The notes beneath the pieces were generated by a model, which did no database searches, was not told where the DNA came from, and saw only the letters and a program-made list of their open reading frames with translations. Below are positions 25,641 to 39,300 of a stretch of DNA of 64,000 nucleotides, piece by piece. The translations under genes were made by a program, and so were the position numbers. This DNA comes from Bugula neritina (taxonomy: Eukaryota > Bryozoa > Gymnolaemata > Cheilostomatida > Bugulidae): contig OZ037768.1 in NCBI GenBank assembly GCA_964035545.1, forward strand, positions 2,593,501 through 2,657,500, given 5' to 3'. Position 1 is the first letter of the stretch, and every line of letters begins with the position of its first letter.

Positions 25641-26205
25641 GACTACTCCGTGAGCTTCCAACTACTCACATGAGGGTTGGAGTTGTTATACCCTAGCCAT
25701 GTGTGCCCATATCGGCTACTTCAGCTTTTCAGTGTTTGTTCAAAATTTAGCAACAATTTTGGGCTAAAAGAGTTTCCAGGGAAGGGAGGCTATAAGAAAA
25801 TTATGCCTAGTCATTGTCAAATGACAACTAAATTTGTGGTTTCTCTGTATAGTTCTAAAAGCATGAAGTCCTTCTCTGCTTATCTTTATCTACTGGGTAA
25901 ATACAGCATCTAGGCAGTGAATGTAAACAAAAACTATTAGCAGGTATTTTGGAGTTGTTCTCTTCTTACAGGTTATGGCTGAGTGTTAAACGCAGACTAC
26001 AATGCGTTAGAACTGCATCTTATAAAAGCACTATAGCATGTATTACAGAAATTAAGGGATAAGCCATGACATGGTTGTATGACTAGTTTCATTGTAGGAA
26101 TATTGAATAATCTGCTCTGTAGCAACATGACCTAATAATATGTGTATTCTTACACATGTATAGTGTCTGGCTGACTACATCAGGTGTCTGCATGCAGTTG
26201 TTAGC
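25641..26205. other. Spacer between amidase copies 1 and 2, no gene recognised
   Basis: AT-rich sequence. The first part (GGAGTTGTTATACCCTAGCC near 25678) matches the copy-2 upstream flank near 32632, marking the far edge of the duplicated unit. Confidence 0.45.
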
Positions 26206-26865
26206 CTGCTATCTGTCAGCTATCTGTCAGCTATCTGTCAACTATCTATCAGCTAGCTGTCTACTATCTGTCTACTATCTGTCTACTACCTGTATACTAT
26301 CTGTCTACTATCTGCCAACTATCTGTGTTTACTATCTGTCAACTATCTGTGTTTACTATCTGTCAGCTATCTGTGTTTACTATCTGTCAGCTATCTGCCA
26401 AATATTTGTCTACTATCGGTCAGCTATCTGTCAGCTATCTGCCAAATATTTGTCTATTATCGGTCAGCTATCTGTCAGCTATCTGTCAGCTATCTGTCAG
26501 CTATCTGTCAGCTATCGGTCAGCTATCTGTCAGCTATCTGTCAGCTATCTGTCAGCTATCTGTCAGCTATCTGTCAGCTATCTGTCAGCTATCTGTCAGC
26601 TATCTGTCAGCTATCTGTCTACTATCTGTCAGCTATCTGTCAGCTATCTGCCAAATATTTGTCTATTATCGGTCAGCTATCTGTCAGCTATCTGTCAGCT
26701 ATCTGTCAGCTATCGGTCAGCTATCTGTCAGCTATCTGTCAGCTATCTGTCAGCTATCTGTCAGCTATCTGTCAGCTATCTGTCAGCTATCTGTCAGCTA
26801 TCTGTCAGCTATCTGTCTACTATCTGTCAGCTATCTGTCAGCTATCTGTTCATTTTCTGTCAGCA
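26206..26865. repeat. 11-bp minisatellite (CTATCTGTCAG), about 60 units
   Basis: Tandem copies of CTATCTGTCAG with variants (CTATCTGCCAA, CTATCGGTCAG, CTATCTGTCTA). It starts 125 bp beyond the stop codon of amidase copy 2, on its 3' side. Higher-order structure is visible: the variant block containing GCCAAATATTTGTCTA recurs three times. A period of 11 lets all frames stay open, giving spurious QLSVSYLSAIC-type reading frames. A related shorter array lies in the same position beyond amidase copy 3. Confidence 0.95.
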
Positions 26866-26989
26866 GCCCATATAGCCATAAAACTTGTCTAGATGATAGA
26901 ATACACGTGCAGCTGAGTCTGAGTTGATGTCATATTTATTATATCCAGGAGTTAAAGTATACAACATAATAATAGTTTATTTTACTCTT

Positions 26990-29900
26990 TTATTCTGTCA
27001 TCAACTTCTCAACTCCGTAGGCAATGTCCAGAAGTTTTGCTTCCTCAAAATGTTTGCATACAATCTGTAAGCCAACTGGTAGAGGTTTGGTACCACCCTA
27101 GAAAATTCAGCTAACTGTGTTAATATTCATACACTCAGGTGAACAGTGCTAAGCACAACAGCATCCAAATATAGACTTTGTAATTCTAATCTATACAGAA
27201 TTTAAACTAGCTGAAACAATATCTGAATTGTCTAAATTCTGCCCAATGATTACTGTTTTTCCAATTTATATTAAAATTATTATTAAAATATCTGTAACTA
27301 AAAACTGAAACTATGTTAAAGTATCACATTTATACTCATAGATGTTCTCTATAATGACCATCGACCACAAACCAATCTGTCCATTTATATATTGTGAAGG
27401 AATACTTACATCATCTGGTTTAACTTTTCCCACATTCAGAGACAAGGCAGGATGTCCAGTTAAATTGAAGGGAGTCACGTTGACTACTGGAGACTGCAAT
27501 GCTCTGATAAACTCTGCAGAGTGTAATAATAATATATCAATAGTGTGTCTAATAGGATTCTTATGTTAAGTACAATATGAAAAGCATTTCCTGGTTTGCA
27601 GGTCATAAATCAAGTGCCATATACAATATACATATTTAACTCTATTATGAAATTGTCAAAAGTTATTGAATTGTTGTATTGTTTCTTGTGAACTATTATA
27701 TACTGAATCATCAGAATGGTTCAGAAGAGAATAAACAACTTAAGTTTACTGTTTGTTTAAAATAAAATATTTGGTTAGTATAGCAGGTTTTACTTGTATA
27801 TAGAGTTGAATACTTTAGAACTAAAGCAAATGAAGTTCAGAATTTAGGTTAATCAAACAGTTTTCAAAACATAGACGGTGTAAAATCAAAATAACAACAT
27901 GAGTCAAATTTATTTGAATATAGACAGAATTTCACTCAAAGTGTGGTTCATATAAAACATCAGCTCCTCATTTTTGTTCAAATTTCCAAGTATTGACAAG
28001 ATAACGTTCATAGCTACTTCGGTTGTGTTACCAGTCGATAAACCAATATAACAGTACATCAAGACTACCTATTCGTCATGGAATTCAGGGAGTGAAAGAT
28101 TACCTTTAGGTGTAAGATCTAGGGGTGGCAGTTTTACAGCAACAAATGGTATGGTAGGCATAATCAAGGCATCATATTTCTCTAAGACATCATTGTATGC
28201 TTTTCTCAGTGTAGGTCTACAGTTCATTGCTCTAGCAACTATCTGGCTTCCTTGAATTTACCAAAAATATTCTTTAAAACTAGCACTAGAAGGTTTGAAT
28301 AAAATAAATTGATCACGTTATAAGAAAAATAACTGTTTGATTCAATTGAATAGTCTTTTACTGTTAACAGTTTTGAAATTACCATCTTTTTTTCTGATAA
28401 ATTCTCCAAACATTGTATAAGCTTTAATCGAAGGTGGCATATCGTGAGCTCTAATCTGTAAAAAACCATGAAACGCATTCCTAAACTAAATACAGGCATT
28501 TTTCCAGTTGAATCTGTCTAAAGATTTTATTTATTAACAGCAGAAGCAATCATAGCCTCACATTCAGTTATTTGGAACAATCTTATTACAAACTTGTAAT
28601 TTAGTCCTGGCCCTGTTACAGCAGAATCAATAAATATATCTGAAGACTTCTTTTTGGACACAATTAGTTCTTTTAATTTAGAAGTTGAAAAGTTCAAGGT
28701 CAAGATTGGATGAAGTCGCATATTAAAGTCACATTTACATGCCATTTGCTTTAATTTCACCTAGATTACTTCTTAAATCTTGAAGTTTATATTACCTGCA
28801 AAGCTTGCTTGAAATGACGTAATGCAGACACATTGTACATCTCATTAAAACCTGGTGGTTGGCCATAATTCTTAATCATACTTTCATAGATTGCTGCCAG
28901 CATTGCCATACTTATAGGTCCCCCTTTCCAATAGTCAAGCAGCATTAATTCATTAGGCTATTTTTAAGTGTTAATGCATTTCTCAATAATGTGATGAGCA
29001 TTAACAAATCATTTTTGCTCTTTATTGAGATATGTTTAAGATGTTCAAACTTCATATAAAATTGGAAACAAAGTAATAGTCTTGAAAGACTAGGAGTTAA
29101 ACAGCGACTATTTTAAAACTTATAAGGAAACAAAAAACAATCAATAAGTGTCTAATTTTTTTCATACTATAAACTATTAAATTTTAATAGAAGTTACTTT
29201 GTGCATGAAGAGGTATGCTGACTTCTTCTACGACAGCCCCTGACTCTCTCAGTTTAGTAATCACATGACTCATTACAGACTTCACACCATCAGAAGCTCT
29301 TCCAGAACCTTCTTTGACATAACCAAACTTTACTCCAGCTAAATCCCCTGTCAGCTGAAAATATAAAGAGTAATTAATCGATCTAATGTAATCATTATTT
29401 AAAGTTTAATTATATGAGTTTTAGTCAACTTGAGACGTACCAGCTGACTATATTTTGGTATGACTGCGTGAGGATTCTGCCTATGATCTCTACCATCATC
29501 ATATCCTGCAATGACCTCTAGTAACTTAGCCACATCAGTGACATTAGAGGCCATTGGGCCCAGGTGGTCTAAAGATGGTTCCAAGCCTGAATTAAATAAA
29601 GATAAAAACCATTGTATGGTTGGTTATACTAGACTAATCTTTGAAATTAATTAGTATTAGTTGATAGCTTTACAATTTACTTGGCAAATATATAACGTGG
29701 GCATTATTTTATATGTAATACAGATAATAATTATTACCAAATTAAGATATTAAGTGTTAGATATATGTAATGTTGAGCTATATGCACATATCTGTTTTAT
29801 ATGAAAAACATGGATTTTTTTAATGAGATTAGCTTTAATGCAGAGCATTTGGTTTGAGTTGATACTATTTGCAGCCCTAACTGATTGTACCTAAGCTAAT

Positions 29901-32223
29901 TGCCCTAGCTATTATGACTATAAATTCATTCAACCTGACAGCTACTCCCTGAAATATAATGGCACAGCAATTACTGGTACATGTTGCTTTTACTGTTACT
30001 ATTACTTTTTACATTCTGTCTATGGAATAAAGATTTTTATTGTTATATTTTCTACTCTACCTAAAGATCCAGTTACAGGAACTAAACCAAATGTAGCCTT
30101 AAGTCCTACACAACCAGACCAACAGCTTGGCATACGAATAGACCCTCCCTGATCTCCTCCAATAGCCATGTCCACTTCACCAGTGGCTACCTGCAAGGTT
30201 TCTATATAGCAAGGTTTTGCTATCCTTGAATATGATTTCATAAAATCAAATAATAAAATTGTTTTACAGTTTTGCATATACTAAGTTGATAAAGTACTAG
30301 TTGAAGCAGATTGAAATAACCAATATGACTTTTTGGTAAATAAAGTGTGATCTTGAAGTAACATTCTGTAATACATACTAAAACAGCACTCCCAGAGCTG
30401 GATCCACCTGCAGACCTGGTGACATCATGAGGGTTGGGCACTGGACCACTCGCACTGGTGAAACTGTTGGTTGAAAAACACTGGTTTTCACATGTTGACT
30501 TTCCAAAAATAGTTCCACCTACACCGTACAGTGTAAAGCTATGGGAGCTTTGTGTGCTGGCCACAGTATAGCAGGTATGATTTAAATCAAACTACACGAA
30601 ATTATTCTACCTGAGAGTAATTTAATATCTTTTTGCACGATGTGGTAGTAAGTAATAAAATCATGAATAAAGGGTAGTAAAATTAATATGTAAATCTTAA
30701 GTTAAGCTGTTCAGTAATAAATTTCACAAAATGGCAACTGAATTTAATGATCACATGCCAAAATTAAACACGTTGATTTAATTAAAAGGATAAAATGTTT
30801 CACTGGAAAGCTTTTCTAATATGAATAATGTCTTAACCTGCTTGCAGTATTCTAGTGACAACTGTAGCATCAAACTCTGGGGTGTATCCTTCCCATATCT
30901 TAGATCCATTTGTTAGTGGAGTTCCAGCAATAAATACATTGTCTTTTATTGCTATGGTTTTTCCAGCTAAAATTCCAGAACTTTCTCCTTTTATCTCTAC
31001 TTTAGTTGCCCTAAAAAAAGTTATAACTCCACACAATATTTATGGCAAATTGAAGGACAGCTACATGTTTAAATTTCTTTGAATAATATGTTATAGGTTT
31101 TCTTGTTACCAGGCATTGTATGGGTTGTCTTTTCTTGCTGGTTTCACTCCTGGAATTCTTGGATACAAAACTGGAATTGTTTCCTCTTCAATTGATCGTA
31201 AACCATCACATGTCTTTAGCCAGGTGTTGATAACTTCTATAAAAATATTCATGGTTAAGAAAAGCACCAGGGTTTGTATCATCCTCATTTAGTAATCAAC
31301 TTTCCTCTAACATTACAGCTCTAATGTCAGCATGATAAACCCTTAACCAGCTAGTTTTTATTTGCAAATTCAAACTTTAAGCAAAACATGGCTCTATCAG
31401 CTAAAATGTAATCTTGGCTTCAATATTAATTTTGCTGTTAATTTATTTGAACATGAAGTCTGAGTGTTTGAACAAGCTACTATATTAAATAGCTGCCACT
31501 ACAGTAAACACAATAAAACTATCTTATATAACACTAGGTCTGTGACAGAAGACTTGCAAATAGCTGAAAAATATAAAAACATTTATCATCATGTGACCTA
31601 CAAAGTTCAAACATGGTTATAATTTACGCTCTCAACCATTGGGCTAGCACAACTTCTAGAGTTATATAGAACTTATTAGCACACTGCTATAGTAAGAAAT
31701 AGAAATCAAATGTGACTCAAGCACTGAACAACGTGCCAGTTTACCTATAGGCCTACATACTCTTTGATATATGACTTAAAGTAACAACAACTATACAAAT
31801 TTGATAGCAAACCACCATTCACCTAAATACTCTTTGATTTGGTCTTCATTGATTCCAAGATTGAGATCTGCTGAAATCTGAGATAAATCTGCAGAAGAAG
31901 CTGGTTCAACCAAAGGGATATCTGCAACATAACAAAACCGTGGGGTGCTTTGGTATAATCATTTAAATATTTCTACGGACCTTACTAGTGGACAAAATAT
32001 TAATAACTTTGCCCAATCAGCATCAATATTACAACTTATTCGTTCAAACCGGTTCAAACCTGTAATTCTTATTTATCCATTCAACTCAAATGTAACTTGG
32101 CATGTTTTGCCGGTTTTCCCAATTTTATATGCTAAAACTCTAACTAGTGATTGTAATCTACTGCATATTATAACACATCCACTTAATACCTCTCTACTTA
32201 CATGACTTTCTCTCTCCCTCCAT
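26990..32223 (-). CDS. Amidase-signature hydrolase, copy 2
   Basis: Thirteen exons: 32202-32223, 31823-31921, 31110-31236, 30838-31010, 30379-30518, 30061-30190, 29441-29586, 29198-29354, 28796-28923, 28383-28455, 28104-28250, 27410-27513 and 26990-27097. They total 1554 nt, 517 aa, all in phase. The catalytic set Lys105, Ser180 and Ser204 is intact. Compared with copy 1, exon 12 is 3 nt shorter and the last exon 3 nt longer (ending LMTE rather than LMI). Intron 5-6 is still alignable with copy 1, including an extra stretch reading GCAAGG...TTTGCTATCCTTGAATATG beyond the acceptor, so these two are close relatives. The first exon reads MEGERKS, like the orphan exon at 53.3 kb. Function is expected to be as for copy 1; divergence in the exon-9 region ([14 protein letters not shown]) may affect substrate choice. 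Confidence 0.9.
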
Positions 32224-32700
32224 GTGATCTTTTTGTAGCAGTGACAGTGAATGTGAAGCTTGTTTATATAAAAATCATTTTGAGCTAAAACAAACAAGTG
32301 GTGTTGATTTAGCTAGGAGTGGATGCAACAATCTGATAAACCCCCAACAAGAAAATTTTTGTAGCCAATAGAATAAGTTGCAAGTTATTATAGCCATTAG
32401 AATAAGTTATAGGTTATTATAGCCAATAGAATAGGTTGTAAGTCATTATAGCCAATAGAATTGGTTGTAAGTTATTATAGCCAATAGAATTGTTTGTAAG
32501 TTGGTTGATGAAAATTGCTATAAAAAGACATGGCTGCTTATTTTTGGAGAAGATCAATGGTCTTCTTATGTCATTTTACCCCACTATAATCAATGAATTT
32601 AGCCAACAACTCCAATGAAATAAAATTTGGAGTTGTTATGCCTTAGCCATGTGCTCATTTCAATCTAGCTACTATATTTCAGCTCTTTGCTATTTGTTAT
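32224..32700 (-). promoter_or_regulatory. Promoter region of amidase copy 2 with CCAAT array
   Basis: A TATATAA stretch at 32263-32274 lies about 40-50 bp upstream of the ATG. At 32362-32500 five tandem 29-bp units occur, four with TAGCCAATAG and one with TAGCCATTAG. CCAAT is the NF-Y core and works in either orientation. The same upstream blocks occur at copy 1 (one CCAAT unit) and at the orphan exon (five units). Function is inferred from position and motif. Confidence 0.5.
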
Positions 32701-34559
32701 AATTCCATGCTAATTGTTCTAAAACTAGAATCACTAGTAAATTGCTAGTAATTTTACTGTAACCAGTTTCCACTGTATAATCAGTACTCAAAGTTAGGGG
32801 GTCAGCAGGTGTATGCAGTACCCCCTCCTCACAATATTTCCTTGGGGTGCACTAAACTTAGCAGTATTCCCACCATAATATCTTATTGCATTCAGCAGCA
32901 GTGCACGTGAAAGTAGTGACCAAAAGCCTTTGTATTGAATTGTTTGACCTAAAGCCTGTGGTACAGCTCATTGAAGTGTCAAAAGCACACCAATCATTCG
33001 AACTATTATCATCATTTAATTTAATATTTTTTTTAAAGTAGTTCCTGTCTGATCTCAGCTAAGTCTATATAATTAAGTTATTCAGGCACTTGTTTTTAGA
33101 AATATGGATTTTTACAATTTATTTTTAATAAATTAGCATCAAAAATAATTAGTCATTTTCTTTGTGAAAAACCCTCAAAAGATCTGATTTATACTTTTAC
33201 AGATACAGCATACAAATGACTAAACTTTTGTGTCGTGTTTAAAACTGACAAATAGGTTATTTCAAGAGCCCTTTTTTCTAGTATATTTTCAGTGCATCTG
33301 GCAGTGTAAGGAAGTGACTATACCTCGTGGGGTGAGCTGCTATAGAGATGAGTTTGTGCTTGTGATTGATAATATCACACTCTGTGTACTATCATTATTT
33401 ACAGGTTATAATACCTATATTACACATACTCGTGTTACAATTTTATGTAATCATTTATTTTATTCAAATAATACTAATGACTTCTGCAATTATTTCTTCA
33501 TTTCAGGAATATAATTATTGTGTTTAGCATATTTGCAGGGAGGTTACTAACTAGGATGTCTATTGGAACCATTTATTTATCTGATCTACACTCCAATGGG
33601 TCTACTCTAGTCATTCTGTGCCAAATTACAAGTTAAATCCTGCCAACTGAAGTGGAAGTGAACTGAACTACTGGAATACTATAATCAGGGTAAATAGTTA
33701 TTGTTAGTTGAGTGTTTCAGACTTTATGTTTATAGTATTGCTTTGCATTGTGTTGTATGTCCTTTACTCAGATGTACTGTATTAATGCACCATGTGTGGT
33801 ATTTTATTATATATTGTGTTGTACTGCATCTTATCTGTAATCATAACAAAGTATTTTATTGTATGAAATTATTGTTGATAAATCAGTCATCTCTACCTAT
33901 TTATCAACCAATAATTTAATGAAAAAGCAGCTGCTTCCATTATATATTATGTCATGTGTTATATGCTAATATTATACTATCATAGTAGATAATTTACAAT
34001 GCTATACTATTCGTAGGACATGCCATATCTGTGACATACTAAGAGAGTTGTCTCCTCCCTATAGAATATGGTTATATTATCAGTAGACTAAAGACAGACT
34101 AATCTACATAATCCCATCATATCACAATTCACACAGACTATTGTGTCTCATTTGATTTATCAATTTCACATTTTTGATACCAGTATATTGTATACCAACA
34201 CAGTATTTAAAACATTACAAATTGTGTTGGTTTTATATAGAAGTTGATTACACATGTTTTTGAATTTTGTCTTATTATCCACTTATAAAACTTAAGTTAC
34301 AAATTTAAAATTATTTGACCAGATTTTGTTATTTCTGATAAAACCACAGACCTTCACATGGTATAGTATGTAATTTGATAATAAAACAGCAAAAAAATTG
34401 AAATTCGAAACTATTGGCTATTTTACTTATTTTTGTTATAAGTTCTATGTTTAAAAATTTTATATACCAATTTATAGTTAATAATATAATGCTTTTTTAA
34501 AGTTTTTGCTAGTGTGGCTATATTTACGATATCTACTGTAGCGTTGAGTTTACCCAGTA

Positions 34560-34630
34560 GCTCCCGTGGTGTAATGGTAGCACACTTGCCTGCAAGCCAG
34601 AGGACTCCGATTCGATTCCCAGTGGGGGCA
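34560..34630 (+). repeat. tRNA-like sequence, probably pseudogene or SINE head
   Basis: Seventy-one bases with tRNA layout. The acceptor strands GCTCCCG / TGGGGGC pair with wobbles, the D-arm is GTGT...GCAC, and the T-loop is TTCGATT. The anticodon stem CTTGC/GCCAG leaves a 6-nt loop, and the T-stem has mismatches (TCCGA against CCCAG). It is therefore unlikely to be a working tRNA gene. A partial relative sits at 15.5 kb. Confidence 0.55.
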
Positions 34631-35299
34631 ATTATTTTTCATCTACATTCTACTAATTTTATATATCGACATTTGTTTTGTAAAATAAATGTCTCCATCA
34701 AGACATGCTACCCAGTACATTATAAAGGCTATAATGAAATTCCAACCCAAGGTGTTTTGTGAAAATCAACGACTTCTTCAAAATGAGGCAGCTCTTATAA
34801 TATATTTTAGAACATTATAAATATTTATGTCAGCTAACTGTATATAATTTTATATAAAGGTGTGAAGTTGTTATAAAAGCCTTCTAATTGCATGTTCACT
34901 AGTAAAATGTTACACTCTTTGGTTCACATGGCTGCTGTTTTAACAATCTTGTGAATTTACCGTTTATGCAATCATAACAGGAGTTATTCTCCTTTTAGAT
35001 GCATAATATGTGGATATCGGCAACCGTACAATGCCTATTAGGTTTAAACCCACCTAAGAAATCGAAAGATCGAATCAGGATTTCACAGACTATCGCAGCT
35101 ACTCAAATCTCTACATTTAACAAAAATGGCAGCGCCCTGTGTCAAAACTTTAACATGCAGTTAATAATTTTGCTTCGCCCAGTTTGCAAACTATTTGGGA
35201 CAAGCTCATTTTTAAGCTATGCCAATGCTGCTGTAAATAATTTTTAGCGAAACAGTTTTCTCAGCTAGTGCTTTTGGAACTATCTTCATTTTGCTTTTG

Positions 35300-35430
35300 C
35301 TTGTGCCTGCGAGTGTGGGCTGTAAGTCTCAGTCAGTGTGAGCGTCAGTCACTGTCACCACGGTGACTGTCAGCGAGTGTGAGACTGAGAGTGGGTAGTT
35401 GCGGTGACTGTTGCTGCTGGATTGGGGTTG
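35300..35430. promoter_or_regulatory. GTGAC/GTGAGAC-rich patch upstream of the zinc-finger gene
   Basis: Dense repeats of CAGTCAC, GTCACC..GGTGAC (near-palindrome at about 35363) and GTGTGAGACTGAG, in contrast to the AT-rich surroundings. The minus strand of the 7.1-7.2 kb patch in the MRPS25-SARNP spacer has the same words. It could be a promoter or 5' UTR of the zinc-finger gene, or a dispersed repeat. Confidence 0.35.
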
Positions 35431-36337
35431 GTCAGAAACCGAAATACCTACTTTGATTCTACAGGTACGTCTACGGTCTAGTTTAACTTATAAGTTATAA
35501 CAAAAGCTAAACCTAACGGTATCCCAAGGCCAATCTGGTATTGTAATTGACATTGCCCATTTCAGTTGCGTCTGCAGTGTCACACTGACACTCACTATCG
35601 AATCCTAATCTAATGCTAAATTTTGAATTTATGCACAACAAATGTATAATGATAATCGTTGCCTGGAAAATTAAAATGAAATAGAATTTCAAGTATTTGT
35701 ATTTAAATATATTGTCAGAGTGTTTAAGTTACAATTAAAGATTACTGTTAAACTTCTTGACACTTTCATAAGTTTTACTAGTTGTTGTTTCTACTACTAT
35801 TTTTTTTATAAATTCATTTCATAGCATATTATTCTTTTAAGTCGAACTCAATTATACTCATACTGAATAGTTCTAATATTACCTTTGAGTTCAATACCAT
35901 TACATCATGTTACTGTTAATGAAAGTCAATCAATATCTTAAACAATGTCACACATATTTATTCATCAGTTCAGCTGAGTTATTTTGAGTTTATCAGGAAT
36001 ACTTCCAGACTAATAACTGATAACTGTACCTAGTAATAATATTAATTATGGCCCTGACAATACTGGTTTTGTAGACAGTAATTGTAAAGTTGTAATATAG
36101 GTTTTCCACATGTGAATGCACTTAGTTTGATACTAAGATAACTTGTTGTATGGTTAAGATTTTATTCTCTACTGTTGTATATATAATTATTATATCTTTC
36201 TGAGTGTCTCTAATTATAGCAGTGGTGAAGATATGAAATCAAGAGTTTGGCCATTATTTCTAATTATAGTTGCTGTGAGGATACTTAATAAAAAAGGTTC
36301 AACTTTATATTGTTACTACTAGTAACTAGAAACAGCT

Positions 36338-39300
36338 ATGGACTTACAGGGTAAGTTAACTAAGTTTTACTATTTTCTTTTCCCAATGCGTATTAAATGC
36401 TCAGTTACCCGTAACGTTCCCATTGATTCTCGTTAAGCTAATAGATTTTTCATTCAATGTTTGGAAGCAGGTCAATCGATCCATTCAAAAGAATATAAAT
36501 GTGTGTTGATAAAGTTCAGTGAAAATTATTCTCAAATTAAAAACATCTGAGGCAACTGCTGTGATTAAATATAAACGGACATCATTATTTTGTATTTTTT
36601 GTGAGTTTGTGTAGATATAAAGTATAGAAGTAAAGTTATTATTTTATTTCACGTTATTGTTAATGTCTGCTTGATTTGCTGTCCATTACATAATCTCAGC
36701 TCATTACGTAACTAACTATAGTTGTTTTTGTCGCTAACCTCTCCAATAAAACTTAATACTTTCTCTATTTCTCTCATAGGAATGAAGATAAAACGGGAGC
36801 CCTCTTACTATGTAGAGACATCAAATGATAGACCAGGTTACTCAGAATATGGAGGTGGGCATTTAGTATGAGTTCAGTTTGAATCTTTCGGCAATGCTTA
36901 GTTACTCTTAACAGTTCAACCTTTGTACACTCTCTGGATGAATGTATTTCGATTGCCATTTCTTTCTACATGATGGCGAAGTAGATAAGACATTCTTGTT
37001 TTCTACAAATTGAGAAAATCATTGAAAATAGTATTTTTAGACAAGGCATGATCTAATTGATTGCTGATAATCACTGCCCATGTCCTTTGCTGATAGTATA
37101 ATTGCTGGGACTTAACATAAGCTTTCCTTAATGAACGATAGCTTTTCACATATCTCAGCTATGCCAGCTACATTCTGCTTTTCTACATTCATTATAGCTA
37201 ATACACAAAAGCTAACTTTTTTTTACTACTATAAGAACCCAGCAGTTTTCACTTATTCACACCTGCATCTCACACTTGTACTTGCAACTTATAACTCATG
37301 AGATAACCTTTTTTGACAGTGCTATTTTCTTTCAGACTGCTACAATAAATCTTTATATCTATACACCATTAAAGCACAACAATAATATGGTTATAACATG
37401 GTTTCTCAAATTTTAAAGCTCTGTGGAGTGAAGCTAAGTTTCATTTTATTGTAGTCTGTGCTTTTCAAATTCTAGCAGGAATTCAGAGTTTCATGGCCTG
37501 TGATACCATCTTCTTTCTTGTTCTTTCCTAGACCAAGTTCACACCTAGTAGGTAATAAACTTTTATACATTGTGTAGTGTATATAATATGTTTGTAGACG
37601 GACTGGAGGCTGTGCCAGGAACTAGTGCTGTGTGTGATGAGGTAGTGGAACTGCCAAATGGTTAGAAGTCATATGGTGTGTTGTTTGTTTACCATTTCTA
37701 ATTGCTCAGATATGGAGAAGGGTTTTTATTTTTCCAGTTTTTCATAAAACATAGGAGTCCAAGTCAACCATCACAGTGATCAATAAAAAAACACTTCGTT
37801 CACCCTGGGAACAGTAGCAAATGTAGGAAATATTTGCCAATATATATATTTGTTATTTCTCTATGATTCTGTTTGACTTAGACATCAAAGTGGAGTATTT
37901 TGAGTGTGCAGAAGAAGTAGACAACTCTAATTCGGTGACATTATTTAATGGTCAGGAGGAACAGGATGAGGAAGGTAGTGAATTCACACAAATATTTAGG
38001 ATGACACATAATTATACTAAATCTAATAGTCTCATTTATATATTATACTAAATGTGATGGTCTCATTTATATATTTGGCCACAATAACTCTGACGTGTTT
38101 TTGATATTTTATGTGCTCAATTGAATCTTGATTGACTTGAAAACTACCTAAATGTATAGCTTGCTAATTGAAAACTATTTGGTTAAAAATTAAAAGTAAT
38201 ATTTTTGGCAGGTGAGCTACAATTTGATTACTAGTTAATAATATTCTCACATGCTTTATGACTTGCAGGGAAAAGGCAAAGTGCTGAAGGTGATAGGCAT
38301 AATCTGAATCCTAGTAAGGATCTCTGTATAAGAAGCTGTGATGAAGGAAAGTCATTTCAATGTCCTTATTGTGATATGAAAATAAACCTAAAATCTCAAG
38401 TAGTTCAGCACTTGAATACTCATACAAAACAACAACGGTATCGATGTGGTATTTGTGATGATACATTTACTGAGAAACATTCTCTAATTACTCATATGAG
38501 AATTCATGTAGGAGAAAAGCCATATAAGTATGATATTTGTGACAAAAAGTTTACTCAAAAAGTTAGCCTACATTTCCACTTTATAACTCATACAGGAAAA
38601 ACACTTTTTCAATGTCATATTTGTGACAGGAAATTTACTCAGAAATCGAAATTAAGTGATCACATGATGATTCATACAGGAGAAAAACCATTTCAGTGCA
38701 CTACTTGTGATAAGAAATATACTAATAAATCTTCTTTAACTTTTCACATGAAAACTCATACTGGGGAAAAACCATTCCAGTGTAATATTTGTGGTGGAAA
38801 ATTTATCCGGAGATCTCACTGGAATGCTCACATGAGAATTCATACAGGGGAAAAGCCGTTTCAATGTCATATTTGTGACAGGAAATTTGCTCGAAAATCT
38901 GCCCTAAATTATCACATGGGGACTCACACTGGAGAAAAACCATTTCAGTGTGATATTTGTTACAGTAAGTTTACTCAGAAATATTATTTGAATGCTCACA
39001 TGAAAACTCACACAGGAGAAAAACCATTTCAGTGTGATGTTTGTGGTCGAAGATTTACTCGGAGATCTTCCTGTAATGCTCACATGAGAATTCATACAGG
39101 GGAAAAGCCGTTTCAATGTCATATTTGTGACAGGAAATTTGCTCAAAAATCTGGCCTAAATTATCACATGGAAACTCACACTGGAGAAAAACCTTTTCAG
39201 TGTGATATTTGTTACAGTAAGTTTATTCAGAAATATTATTTGAATGCTCACATGAAAACTCACACAGGAGAAAAACCATTTCAGTGTGATGTTTGTGGTC

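Larger units (their letters stand above)
32701..36337. other. Long intergenic region, no gene recognised
   Basis: AT-rich sequence between amidase copy 2 and the zinc-finger gene. It contains a tRNA-like sequence at 34560-34630 and a GTGAC/GTCTCA-rich patch at about 35300-35430. The short open frames show no family resemblance, splice context or compositional signal that would support a gene. Confidence 0.45.

Noticed and set aside
26206-26865. CRISPR-like look of short repeats
   Set aside because: Units are directly adjacent with no spacers, in a eukaryotic genome; it is a minisatellite.
26156-26927. Long repetitive reading frames (QLSVSYLSAIC...) in three frames
   Set aside because: They follow from an 11-bp repeat without stop codons; there is no start context, no splice support and no family.
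27901-28499. Extended amidase copy 2 reading frames running into introns
   Set aside because: Conserved exon borders with GT-AG sites in copies 1 and 3 show where the exons end.
34560-34630. Functional tRNA gene
   Set aside because: Anticodon loop is short one base and the T-stem does not pair; more likely a SINE head or tRNA pseudogene.
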